The notes under the pieces were generated by a model. It was not told the origin of the DNA, made no database searches, and saw only the letters and a list, made by a program, of their open reading frames with translations. The translations under genes were made by a program, and so were the position numbers. 36,785 nt of DNA from Halorubrum sp. Hd13 (GTDB lineage: Archaea > Halobacteriota > Halobacteria > Halobacteriales > Haloferacaceae): positions 1 to 36,785 of the forward strand of contig NZ_NHOY01000031.1 of the NCBI RefSeq assembly GCF_002252755.1. Reading direction: 5' to 3'. This document shows, piece by piece, positions 15,221 to 22,393 of this stretch. Position 1 is the stretch's first letter. Every line of letters starts with the position of its first letter.

Positions 15221-15928
15221 TCACTTCCACTCCTCGGCGTCGTCCGTGGACCCGAGTTCGCCCTTCGCCCGCCTCGGTGGCCGGCGCATCGTCAGCGCCA
15301 GCACGGCGAGATAGAAGCAGCCGACGACCGCGATCACGAGCGCGCCCGGAATCGCGCCGACCGCCGCGGTCGCGACGACGCCGTTCCCGGACGACGTGAA
15401 CACCGTGAGCCGAACGAGCCACGCGGCGATGAGAACGGTGAGGAGCGGGGCGTACAGCCGACGGAGACGCCGCGACATCGCCTCGACGCTGGGCGTCTTG
15501 ATCGTCGGCTCACGGAGATCCTCGCTGAGGAGCTTCCGCCAGTTCGACTGCTTGACGCCCTCAGGGTCGAGCGCGTTCGCGAACACGTTCTCCTCTAAGA
15601 GCCGCACCCGTGACCGCCAGACGTCGAACATGCGGTAGCGGCGCGTCTCGATGCCGAGGAAGACGCTGAGCATCACGAGTCCGATGAGCAGCACGTAGTG
15701 GGGGCGCGACTCGTTGGAGAAGGTCCACGTGAGCAGCGACGCCGTCAGCACGACCGCCCAGTTGGTCGTGCGGTCGATGCGGGTCCGCCACGAGCTCGTC
15801 CGCCCGAGCTCGCCGCGGTAGGTGTGGCCCATGAGCGAGAGGAGGTCGGAGCGGTCGCCGGCGGCCTCGGCGGCCACCTCGCGCTCTTCGCGCGACCCGG
15901 AATCGAAGTCCTCTGGCGGTTCAGACAT
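15221..15928 (-). CDS. DUF2270 membrane protein
   Basis: A 235-residue protein with four predicted TM segments in two pairs. The first pair is about residues 55-95 (WAVVLTASLLTWTF and HYVLLIGLVMLSVFLGIE). The second is about 160-215 (LYAPLLTVLIAAWLVRLTVF and IPGALVIAVVGCFYLAVLAL). Between them is a conserved cytosolic loop, RYRMFDVWRSRVRLLEENVF and LLSEDLREP, which I recognise as the DUF2270 pattern found in haloarchaea and some bacteria. Its function is unknown. A TATA-like GTTTTACCC at about 15951-15959 (minus strand) fits the ATG at 15928. Confidence 0.82.
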   Translation of the reverse strand: MSEPPEDFDSGSREEREVAAEAAGDRSDLLSLMGHTYRGELGRTSSWRTRIDRTTNWAVVLTASLLTWTFSNESRPHYVLLIGLVMLSVFLGIETRRYRMFDVWRSRVRLLEENVFANALDPEGVKQSNWRKLLSEDLREPTIKTPSVEAMSRRLRRLYAPLLTVLIAAWLVRLTVFTSSGNGVVATAAVGAIPGALVIAVVGCFYLAVLALTMRRPPRRAKGELGSTDDAEEWK

Positions 15929-16034
15929 ACCGTCTGTACCGGGTCTGAACGGGTAAAACCCGCCGGACAGCGGGACCGATCTGAGGGGAGAGGGGGCCGC
16001 GAATTTGCGGGCGAAAGGCGGTCCCGACGACGCC

Positions 16035-16370
16035 TCAGGCCGGGTCGGCCTTCGTCGTCTCGACCGCCACGTCGTCGGGGTCGACGCCGATCCGGGCGAA
16101 CTGCGTGCGGACGTGCTCCTCGGCCGCGTCGAGCGCCGCCGACTTGGTGTCGAACCCGCGGGGCATCGGCTCCTCGAAGGCGACCCGGATCTCCTCGCCG
16201 TCGACGGTGAGCGCCGAGCCGCCGCTCTCGACCTGGTAGAAGGAGTCGCACACCCAGACGTAGGGGGCGTCCTCGTCGGGCGCGCCCTTGTACGTCGGCG
16301 GGTCCTCGCCGCGCTCGAACACCGTCCCGGTGAGGTCGGTCCCGCCGCCGCTGCCGCGAACCAGTATCAT
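16035..16370 (-). CDS. Conserved haloarchaeal protein (111 aa), unknown function
   Basis: A 111-residue protein with no TM segment. It begins MILVRGSGGGTDLTGTVFER and continues with strands (YVWVCDSFYQVESGG, LTVDGEEIRVAFEEPM) and a C-terminal helix (SAALDAAEEHVRTQFARIGV). It looks like a small compact alpha/beta domain of a haloarchaea-restricted family, possibly DUF7113; that name is from memory and unverified. A TATA-like CCTTTTCCG around 16392-16400 supports the ATG at 16370. Confidence 0.7.
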   Translation of the reverse strand: MILVRGSGGGTDLTGTVFERGEDPPTYKGAPDEDAPYVWVCDSFYQVESGGSALTVDGEEIRVAFEEPMPRGFDTKSAALDAAEEHVRTQFARIGVDPDDVAVETTKADPA

Positions 16371-16513
16371 ACCGACGATAGGGCCCCGACGCGGAAAAGG
16401 GGCCCGAGACGGGCGCGAGACGCCCGAGACGCCGGCGGCACCCGCGACGCTCGCGACGGCCCGTGCGACCCGGAGGGGGAAACGCTTTCGGCGTGGCGGC
16501 CGCTGATTCGCCC

Positions 16514-18406
16514 ATGACGCTGGAGGACTTCACCGAGTTCACCGACGACGAGGGCGACGGCGGGGGCGACGCCGGCTCGCCCGCCGACCGCGACACCGAC
16601 GACGCGCCCGGAGCGGAGGGAGCGGCTTCGGAAGGCGCGGCGACCGGCGACGGCGGTCGCGCGGTGTCCTCGGGGACCGAGGGCGACGAGGCGGACGACG
16701 ACGGGTTCGCCGCGTACGACGTGGAGCCGGCGGGCGAGGACGCCGGGCTCGGAGTCGTCTCCGTCTCGCAGGGGCTCCGCGTCGCCGAGGAGGCCGAGGA
16801 GACGACGCTGCGGGCGTTCGTCACGACCGGGAACCGCGAGTCGGTCCGGCTCGGAAAGTACCTCCTCGTCCCGTACCCGGACGGCGAGCGGCTGTTCTGT
16901 CGGATCACGGGGCTGGAGTACGCGCAGGAGTTCCGCTCGGACGACGCCACCGAGATCCACGCCCGCCGCCAGATGCGCCGCGACGACTTCGCGGAGCGCG
17001 ACTACAAGTTCATGGCCGAGCTGGAGCCGATGTCCGTCGTGTACGGCGAGGGCGACGACATGAAGCGGCGGATGACCGACCGGGTGCCGAAGCCGGGCGC
17101 GGTCGTCGAGGAGGCCTCCGACGACGCCGAGATCAAGACCGGCCTGAAGATCCCCGAGGACGGCGTCTTCCTCGGTCACCTCTCCGTCGGCGGCGAGAAG
17201 GTCCGGACGGCGGCGGAGCCTCCGACCGTCGACTACCGGGTGAAGGACGACTACACTGACGGCGACCCGCTCGCGTTCCGGCACACTCTCGTCGCCGGGG
17301 GGACCGGGTCGGGGAAGACCCACGCCTCGAAGAACGTCCTCCGGCAGTACCTCGACTCGGACCGCACCTACCCGACCGGCGACGGCCGGGAGTCGCGGAT
17401 GGCGGTCGTCCAGTTCGACCCGCAGGACGAGTACGCGCAGATGCACGACGACAACCCCGACCTCGACGCCGACTTCGCCCGGCGGTTGGACCGGGAGGGG
17501 ATCGCGCACGGCGGCCACGACGACGCGGTCGCGCTGGTGCCCCGGGTCGCGAACGCGACGTATCCCGGCGAGGGGCACCGCGCCGAGCGCGTGGAGTTCA
17601 CCATCCCGTTCTCGCTCGCGCGGGACATGCCGTGGCTCGTCGCCGGCTCCGGGCTCAACGACAACCAGTACCCGGCCCTGCTGACCCTCCTCAATCGCTT
17701 CTTCGGCGACTACGGCGACTCGGGCACGTACAGCCAGTTCCTCTCGTACCTCGACGACCCGGCGCTGAAAGCGGAGCTCGACGAGAGCGGCCGAGTCCAC
17801 GAGGCGACGTTCGACGCCGTGAAACGCCGGGTCCGGGCGGTCCCCGGCGGCGTGTTCGACCAGGACGCGAAGCCGATCACGGAGTTGGACCACACCCTCG
17901 TCCGGCCCGGCGGCCTCTCCGTGGTGCCGACGTACCACCTGCCGACCTCCCGGCAGAAGGAGATCGTCGTGCTCGCGGTCGCGGGGCTCCTCGTCGACGA
18001 TAAGCTCTCGAACGACCCGGACAGCGACCGGATCGAGGAGACGCCGCTCCTCATCGGCATGGACGAGGCGCACAACTTCCTCGCGGACGCCGACAACGTG
18101 CAGGCCCGGAAGGTCGTCCAGAAGTTCACGGAGGCCGCCAAACAGGGCCGCAAGGAGCGTCTCGGTCTCTTCCTGATCACGCAGGACCCGCAGGACGTCG
18201 CGGAGTCGGTGTTCAAACAGGTGAACACGAAGATCGTGTTGAACCTCGGCGACGAGGACGCCATCAACAGCGTCAACATCCCCTCGAACCTCGCCGGCAA
18301 GGTCCCGTACATGGAGAAGGGGCAGATGGTGGTGTACTCGCCGGACAACTCGGAGCCGGTGGAGCTGATCGGGCTCTCGAAGTGCGTGACGCGCCACGGC
18401 GAGTAG
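16514..18406 (+). CDS. HerA/DUF87-type hexameric ATPase
   Basis: A 630-residue P-loop ATPase. Residues 1-75 are a strongly acidic, low-complexity tail. A HerA-like beta-barrel region follows (GKYLLVPYPDGERLFCRITGLEY). Walker A is AGGTGSGKTHASK (near residue 258) and Walker B is LLIGMDEAHNF (near 512). LGLFLITQDPQDVAESVFKQ is the arginine-rich sensor region of the HerA/FtsK group. HerA proteins translocate DNA and work with the nuclease NurA, but no nurA, mre11 or rad50 lies nearby, so a repair role is not shown. The ATG at 16514 is chosen over a GTG at 16463 by a promoter-like AACGCTTTCG just upstream. Confidence 0.88.
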   Translation: MTLEDFTEFTDDEGDGGGDAGSPADRDTDDAPGAEGAASEGAATGDGGRAVSSGTEGDEADDDGFAAYDVEPAGEDAGLGVVSVSQGLRVAEEAEETTLRAFVTTGNRESVRLGKYLLVPYPDGERLFCRITGLEYAQEFRSDDATEIHARRQMRRDDFAERDYKFMAELEPMSVVYGEGDDMKRRMTDRVPKPGAVVEEASDDAEIKTGLKIPEDGVFLGHLSVGGEKVRTAAEPPTVDYRVKDDYTDGDPLAFRHTLVAGGTGSGKTHASKNVLRQYLDSDRTYPTGDGRESRMAVVQFDPQDEYAQMHDDNPDLDADFARRLDREGIAHGGHDDAVALVPRVANATYPGEGHRAERVEFTIPFSLARDMPWLVAGSGLNDNQYPALLTLLNRFFGDYGDSGTYSQFLSYLDDPALKAELDESGRVHEATFDAVKRRVRAVPGGVFDQDAKPITELDHTLVRPGGLSVVPTYHLPTSRQKEIVVLAVAGLLVDDKLSNDPDSDRIEETPLLIGMDEAHNFLADADNVQARKVVQKFTEAAKQGRKERLGLFLITQDPQDVAESVFKQVNTKIVLNLGDEDAINSVNIPSNLAGKVPYMEKGQMVVYSPDNSEPVELIGLSKCVTRHGE

Positions 18407-18457
18407 GCGAACGGGTAGTCGGGTCGACCCGTTTTCACGCGACCGGATCCGCCGTCG

Positions 18458-18468
18458 CCCTTTTTCAG
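18458..18468 (+). promoter_or_regulatory. TATA-like element of the UspA gene
   Basis: CCCTTTTTCAG lies 23-33 bases before the ATG at 18491. Confidence 0.5.
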
Positions 18469-18490
18469 GACCGGCCGAGAAGCGTCGCCT

Positions 18491-18952
18491 ATGACCAAAC
18501 GGATCCTGGTGGCGGTCGACGGCTCGGACGAGGCGACCGAGGCGCTTCGGTTCGCGGCCACGGAGTGGCCGGACGCCGAGCTGACGGCGCTTCACGTGAT
18601 CAACCCGGCGGACTCGACCACCGGCGCCGAGGGCGGGTTCCCGGGCGCGGTCGACCAGTGGTACGACAGCGCCAGGGGCCGGGGAGAGCGGATCCTCCGC
18701 GAGTCATCCGAGGCGGTGGACCGCGATATCGACACCAGACTGGAGGTGGGCCGGCCGACCGCGACGATCCTCGGGGTCGCCGGCGGCGAGGCCGCCGTCG
18801 GCGACGAGAACGGGACGGAGGGCACCGGCGAGCCGTACGATCACGTCGTACTCGCAAGCCAGGGCCGGACCGGGATCTCTCGGATCCTCCTCGGGAGCGT
18901 CGCCGAGGGGGTCGTCCGCCGCGCCGACGTGCCGGTGACGGTCGTGCGGTAG
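18491..18952 (+). CDS. Universal stress protein, UspA family
   Basis: A 153-residue cytosolic UspA-fold protein, normally dimeric and often ATP-binding. It begins KRILVAVDGSDEATEALRFA and ends with SQGRTGISRILLGSVAEGVV then RADVPVTVVR, the nucleotide-loop region. The first Gly of the G-x2-G-x9-GS motif is Ala here (ASQG), so ATP binding may be weakened. A Gly/Glu-rich insertion (about residues 98-117) precedes the last strand. Its role in stress signalling is inferred from the family only. Confidence 0.92.
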   Translation: MTKRILVAVDGSDEATEALRFAATEWPDAELTALHVINPADSTTGAEGGFPGAVDQWYDSARGRGERILRESSEAVDRDIDTRLEVGRPTATILGVAGGEAAVGDENGTEGTGEPYDHVVLASQGRTGISRILLGSVAEGVVRRADVPVTVVR

Positions 18953-19010
18953 CGGGACGCGATCCCCTCGCAGCGGGCGTCCGGCTACTCGGACGAGTAC
19001 GCCGGCGCTC

Positions 19011-19298
19011 TCAGTTCTCGACCCGGTCGGCCTCGACGATCTCGCCGACGACGGTCCAGCCCTCCTCGTCGGGGCCGGATCGGCCGAGCAGCACCGACTC
19101 GTGGTCCTCGGCGGTGATCAGCCGGAACTCGGCGTCGCCGTCGGCGTCGGTGCGGACGCCCTCGCCGCGGAACTCCCGCTGGAAGAACTCGGTCGAGGAG
19201 AACTCGAAGACGCCGGTCTCGCCGTCGTCGAGGGTAAGCCTGACCGGGCGCGGCTGCACGTTGTGGATCCGCTTCGCGATCGGATGGAGATCGGGCAT
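19011..19298 (-). CDS. Conserved small haloarchaeal protein (95 aa)
   Basis: A 95-residue protein beginning MPDLHPIAKRIHNVQPRPVR and followed by a mostly beta-strand domain (VRLTLDDGETGVFEFSS, AEFRLITAEDHESVLLG, GWTVVGEIVEADRV). There are no TM segments or cysteines. I do not know its function; the small all-beta form could be an Sm- or OB-like fold, which is a guess. The ATG at 19298 is supported by a minus-strand TATA, GTTTTATTCC, at 19320-19329. It lies divergent to the DUF4013 gene. Confidence 0.7.
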   Translation of the reverse strand: MPDLHPIAKRIHNVQPRPVRLTLDDGETGVFEFSSTEFFQREFRGEGVRTDADGDAEFRLITAEDHESVLLGRSGPDEEGWTVVGEIVEADRVEN

Positions 19299-19443
19299 GG
19301 TCTCGGGTCGGCCCGGTGGGGGAATAAAACCGCGGTCCGCGGCACGTCCGCCCCGAAACCGGACTGACCGAGCGCGACCCGACGACGGTCGCGGGACCGT
19401 ACGTGCTTATCATGTCATAGAGCGTAAACTAATCCGATACCCA

Positions 19444-20169
19444 ATGATATCCGCCTCACTCGACTACCTGCGCGACGGCGACGACGCCGTCGTCACCGTC
19501 CTGATCGGCGGCGTGCTCCTGCTCGCGAGCCCGCTCATCGTGCCGTCCATCCTCGTGCTCGGCTACGTCTCCCGAGTCCTGCGGCTGACGGCGGACGGCG
19601 ACGACGAGCCCCCGGTCTTCGACGAGTGGGGCGACCTGCTCGTCGAGGGAGCGAAGGCGTTCGCGGTCACGCTCGTCTACTCGCTGGTGCCGCTCGCCGT
19701 GTTCGCCGTCGCCGCCGTGGTGACCGTCGGCGCGTTCGTCGTGGTGCCCGGCGGCGGCGGGTCCGGCACCTTCCTCGGGAGCTTCGTCGCCGGCGTCCTC
19801 GTGTTAGTCATCGGGATCGCCGGGCTCGCCGTCTCGCTCGTCGGTCTCTACGTGACCCCCGCGGCGCTGGCCGCCGTCGCCGACTCCGGGCGGCTCGGAG
19901 ACGGGTTCGCGGTCGGGACGCTCTGGACCGTGGTCTCGAAGCGGGCGTACGCGACCGGCTGGCTCACCGCCGCCGCGGTCGTCCTCGCCGGCGCGCTCGC
20001 TATCGGCGTGCTCTCGGTGGTTCCGGTCCTCGGGACGATCGCGGGGCTGTTCGTCCAGTTCTACGCGCTCGTCGCCGCGGCCGCCGTCATCGGCTGGACG
20101 TGGGCCGACGTGCGGCCCGTCTCGGCCGAACCGGCGGAGTCGGAGCCCGCGGAGCGGCCCGCGGTGTAG
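19444..20169 (+). CDS. DUF4013 membrane protein (first of two)
   Basis: A 241-residue integral membrane protein. About six hydrophobic segments are visible, including DDAVVTVLIGGVLLLASPLI, SLVPLAVFAVAAVVTVGAFV, LVLVIGIAGLAVSLVGLYVT and LFVQFYALVAAAAVIGWTWA. The loop VLRLTADGDDEPPVFDEWGDLLVEGAKAF has the P-x-F-x-[DE]-W signature that I associate with DUF4013. Its function is unknown. A paralogue lies at 34320-35513. The ATG at 19444 follows a TATA-like GCTTATCAT at 19404-19412, implying a short leader. Confidence 0.85.
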   Translation: MISASLDYLRDGDDAVVTVLIGGVLLLASPLIVPSILVLGYVSRVLRLTADGDDEPPVFDEWGDLLVEGAKAFAVTLVYSLVPLAVFAVAAVVTVGAFVVVPGGGGSGTFLGSFVAGVLVLVIGIAGLAVSLVGLYVTPAALAAVADSGRLGDGFAVGTLWTVVSKRAYATGWLTAAAVVLAGALAIGVLSVVPVLGTIAGLFVQFYALVAAAAVIGWTWADVRPVSAEPAESEPAERPAV

Positions 20170-20176
20170 GCGACTT

Positions 20177-20292
20177 CGACGCTGAACGAACGCATCAAAA
20201 GCAGTCGACGCTGAACGAACGCATCAAAAGCAGTCGACGCTGAACAAACGCATCAAAAGCAGTCGACGCTGAACGAACGCATCAAAAGCAGT
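20177..20292. repeat. Tandem repeat, 29-base unit, four copies, between convergent genes
   Basis: Copies at 20177-20205, 20206-20234, 20235-20263 and 20264-20292; the third has one G-to-A change. Each unit contains ATCAAAAGCAGT, so on the minus strand each gives a CTTTTGAT tract. The array lies 21 bases past the rpl11 stop and 7 bases past the DUF4013 stop, where a transcription terminator would be expected. Confidence 0.92.
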
Positions 20293-20312
20293 GAAAATCG
20301 GCGACCGCCGCG

Positions 20313-20789
20313 TTACTCGTCGAGAACGTCGTCGTAGTCGCCGGCGTCGACGCGGTCGTCGAACGTCCGGGCGTCCTCGCCCTCGATGGTGACGCCGAGG
20401 GAGGCGCAGGTACCGCCGACCTCCTTGGCGGCGTTTTTCACGTCGTACGAGAGCAGGTCGGTCGACTTCTGCTCGGCGACCTTCTTCACCTGTTCGATCG
20501 ACATGTCCGCGACGAAGTCCGTCTGGGGCTCGCCGGAGCCCGTCTCGAACCCGGCCTCGTCTTTGATCAGCTCGGCCGTCGGCGGGACGCCGACCTCGAT
20601 CGTGAACGAGCCGTCGTCGTCGTACTCGACGGTGACGGGGACTTCCATCCCGTCGAACGCGGCGGTTTCGTCGTTGATCTGCGCCACGACGTCCTGTACG
20701 TCCACCGGCGTCGGCCCGAGCTCGGGACCGAGCGGCGGGCCGGGGTTGGCCTGCCCGCCGGGGACGAGCGCTTCGATAGTTCCAGCCAT
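20313..20789 (-). CDS. rpl11: 50S ribosomal protein L11
   Basis: A 158-residue protein of the GTPase-associated centre, binding 23S rRNA with the L10 stalk. It has the typical VPGGQANPGPPLGPELGPTP (near residues 9-28), FTIEVGVPPTAELIKDEAG and QVKKVAEQK, and the C-terminal rRNA-binding part GGTCASLGVTIEG. The acidic tail is characteristic of haloarchaea. The ATG at 20789 is fixed by the family N-terminus MAGTIEALVPGG and by a TATA at 20811-20819. The gene stands alone; rpl1 and rpl10 are not beside it, as in some haloarchaea. Confidence 0.97.
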   Translation of the reverse strand: MAGTIEALVPGGQANPGPPLGPELGPTPVDVQDVVAQINDETAAFDGMEVPVTVEYDDDGSFTIEVGVPPTAELIKDEAGFETGSGEPQTDFVADMSIEQVKKVAEQKSTDLLSYDVKNAAKEVGGTCASLGVTIEGEDARTFDDRVDAGDYDDVLDE

Positions 20790-20810
20790 GTCCGTACGAA
20801 CCCGGCGATG

Positions 20811-20819
20811 ACTTTTAAC
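20811..20819 (-). promoter_or_regulatory. TATA box of rpl11
   Basis: Minus-strand GTTAAAAGT, 22-30 bases before the ATG at 20789. Confidence 0.6.
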
Positions 20820-20982
20820 GGTTGTTCTTTCGGGTAGCGGGAGCCAGCGGTTCGCATACCTCGGAAATCGAGCGGTCGCGGCCGGCGAGTCCGGGAGTCG
20901 CGGGCGGGGTCGAATCGGGCGAGGACCCCGGACGCGGTCGCCGGGCGAAGGCCCGGACACGGTCGCCGTCGGTGGTTGGTGG

Positions 20983-20991
20983 TTTATATAA
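20983..20991 (+). promoter_or_regulatory. TATA box of the HFX_2341-family regulator gene
   Basis: TTTATATAA, 23-31 bases before the ATG at 21014. It is one of the strongest TATA matches in the window and suits leaderless expression. Confidence 0.7.
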
Positions 20992-21013
20992 ACGGCAGCG
21001 TTACGACTCCCGT

Positions 21014-21997
21014 ATGGGTACCCACATCGTTCCGGTCGGCTTCGACTACGACCGCATGATCGCCCCGCTCATCCGGGACCAGTTCGACGTCGACCGGGTG
21101 ATCCTGTTGGAGGGGACGGTCGGTAGCGAGGCCAACGTCGAGTACTCGCGGAACATCGCCCGGAAGCTGGAACAGGACTTCCAGAGCCTGCTCGGCGCCG
21201 AGACCGTCCGCGAGCGCCTGACCGACGTGTACGACTACGACGCCGCCTTCGAGCGCGCCTTCGACCTGATCAACGCGGAACTCGACCGCGACGGCACCGG
21301 AGAGGAGGGGAGCGGGACCGGGGGCGAGGACGCCGCGGACCCCCCGGCGGAGCGCGAGGTGTGGGTGAACCTCTGTTCGATGCCCCGGCCGGTCTCGTTC
21401 GCGTTCGCGACCGCGGCCCACTCGATCATGGTCGAGCGGCAGGACGACCGCGACCGGATCCACACCTACTACACCGCCCCGGAGAAGTACCTCGAGACCG
21501 AACTCGCGGAGGAGCTCCGCGCGAACCGCGACCTCCTGCGCGAGCTGGTCGAGAGCGACGCGGTCGACGGCGACGCGATCGACGACGGCCGCGTCGCCGA
21601 CCGGCTCGACACGACGACGGACCTGTTAGAGGAGTTCGACGAGCGCGGCACCACGATCGGCGCGAAGCGCATCGGCGACAGCCACGTGATCGAGCTCCCC
21701 GTGGCCTCCTTCCAGAACGTCAAGCCGTTCGAGGAGCTCGTCCTGTTCACCCTCGGCGAGCACGGCGAGTTCGCCTCCGTCTCGGAGCTGGCGGAGACGC
21801 TCGCGGCCGACCTCAACGAGGAGTACACCGACTCGTTCCGCTCGAAGGTGATCTACAACGTCGACCGGCTCGGTCCCGGCGGGAAGGGGTACATCGAGCA
21901 GGAGGAGCGCGGGAAGTCCTACCGCACGACGCTCTCGCGGATCGGACAGCTCTGGGTCCGGGCGCACGCCGACGAGGACCGAGAGCTGGCGCGATAA
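21014..21997 (+). CDS. HFX_2341 (DUF6293) family regulator with C-terminal winged helix
   Basis: A 327-residue protein. The N-terminal part (MGTHIVPVGFDYDRMIAPLI, then DRVILLEG) is an alpha/beta Rossmann-like domain reminiscent of CARF sensors. WVNLCSMPRPVSFAFATAAH is a second conserved piece. A helical linker follows. The C-terminus (LVLFTLGEHGEFASVSELAE, then KVIYNVDRLGPGGKGYI) is a winged-helix DNA-binding domain. I recognise this as the haloarchaeal HFX_2341 family, a predicted regulator of unknown ligand. No CRISPR or defence genes are near. It is divergent from rpl11 and has its own strong TATA. Confidence 0.8.
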   Translation: MGTHIVPVGFDYDRMIAPLIRDQFDVDRVILLEGTVGSEANVEYSRNIARKLEQDFQSLLGAETVRERLTDVYDYDAAFERAFDLINAELDRDGTGEEGSGTGGEDAADPPAEREVWVNLCSMPRPVSFAFATAAHSIMVERQDDRDRIHTYYTAPEKYLETELAEELRANRDLLRELVESDAVDGDAIDDGRVADRLDTTTDLLEEFDERGTTIGAKRIGDSHVIELPVASFQNVKPFEELVLFTLGEHGEFASVSELAETLAADLNEEYTDSFRSKVIYNVDRLGPGGKGYIEQEERGKSYRTTLSRIGQLWVRAHADEDRELAR

Positions 21998-22055
21998 CTC
22001 GGGAGTACTGCGAGCGTGGCTCGAATCCGACTGTTTACTCGTGAATCGTTGCCGA

Positions 22056-22233
22056 CGCGGTGAACACCTCCAAAGCCCCAGCCGACGAGGCAGGCCATTT
22101 GAGTCCCACCCGACCGCGCCAAACCGCACCTCACGCCTCCCCAGCCTCGCGGCTCCCTTCGGTCGCCGCGTTCCTCGCGCTCGGTTCGCGCCCGCCGGGC
22201 GCTCACCGGAGCGCGCCGCCGCGGTCGTTTAAG
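22056..22233 (-). repeat. Dispersed structured element, copy A (TATA-led, multi-hairpin)
   Basis: Most of the 396-base gap 21998-22393. Read on the minus strand it has a TATA-like CTTAAAC (22227-22233) and a GC-rich segment. Hairpin 1 is GCGCCC-gcc-GGGCGC (22188-22202). A GAGCGCGAGG-type spacer follows. Hairpin 2 is CGCGGC...GCCGCG (22148-22170). The block GAGGCTGGGGAGGCGTGAGG (22129-22148) comes next, then GTCGGGTGGGACTC (22101-22114), and finally GGCTGGGGCTTTGGAGGTGT down to about 22056. Copy B on the plus strand at 36631-36785 has the same order. No protein frame is supported. It may specify a non-coding RNA or be a non-autonomous repeat; I recall similar blocks as common in Halorubrum chromosomes but cannot verify that here. 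Confidence 0.7.
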
Positions 22234-22256
22234 TAGGAAACGCGGTGTTCCTCGTC

Positions 22257-22267
22257 GGTTTATAAGC
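22257..22267 (+). promoter_or_regulatory. Orphan TATA box 130 bases upstream of cofH
   Basis: GGTTTATAAGC faces cofH, while the TATA-like element of the structured repeat faces the other way about 25 bases to the left. CofH has its own nearer element at 22361-22371. Initiation here would make a leader of about 100 bases or a small RNA covering 22290-22393, where I see no convincing gene. Confidence 0.45.
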
Positions 22268-22360
22268 GACGTCGCCAGCGGCGGTTCGACGCTCAATCTC
22301 TGCCGTGCTCCGCACACGCGGCCCGCATCACGGTTCTGAGAGGGGGTGCCGTTACCGTCT

Positions 22361-22371
22361 CGTTTTTATCC
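22361..22371 (+). promoter_or_regulatory. Proximal TATA-like element of cofH
   Basis: CGTTTTTATCC, 23-33 bases before the ATG at 22394. Confidence 0.55.
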
Positions 22372-22393
22372 GTGGGGCGGGGACGATCACCTC

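Noticed and set aside
16514-18406. HerA-NurA defence or repair operon
   Set aside because: No NurA, SIR2 or DUF4297-type partner is adjacent; flanking genes are a small conserved protein and UspA.
16367-18595. Very long open frame antisense to the HerA-like gene and UspA
   Set aside because: Its translation is Arg/Val/His-rich without family motifs. Such frames are expected opposite acidic genes at about 70% GC, and the plus strand has clear Walker motifs.
20177-20292. CRISPR-like array with 29-base repeats
   Set aside because: The copies abut directly with no unique spacers, and no cas genes are in the window. It is a plain tandem repeat.
22010-22055. tRNA 3' end, from GGCTCGAATCC resembling a T-arm
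   Set aside because: The flanking bases do not form a five-base T stem, and no acceptor, anticodon or D arm can be paired around it.
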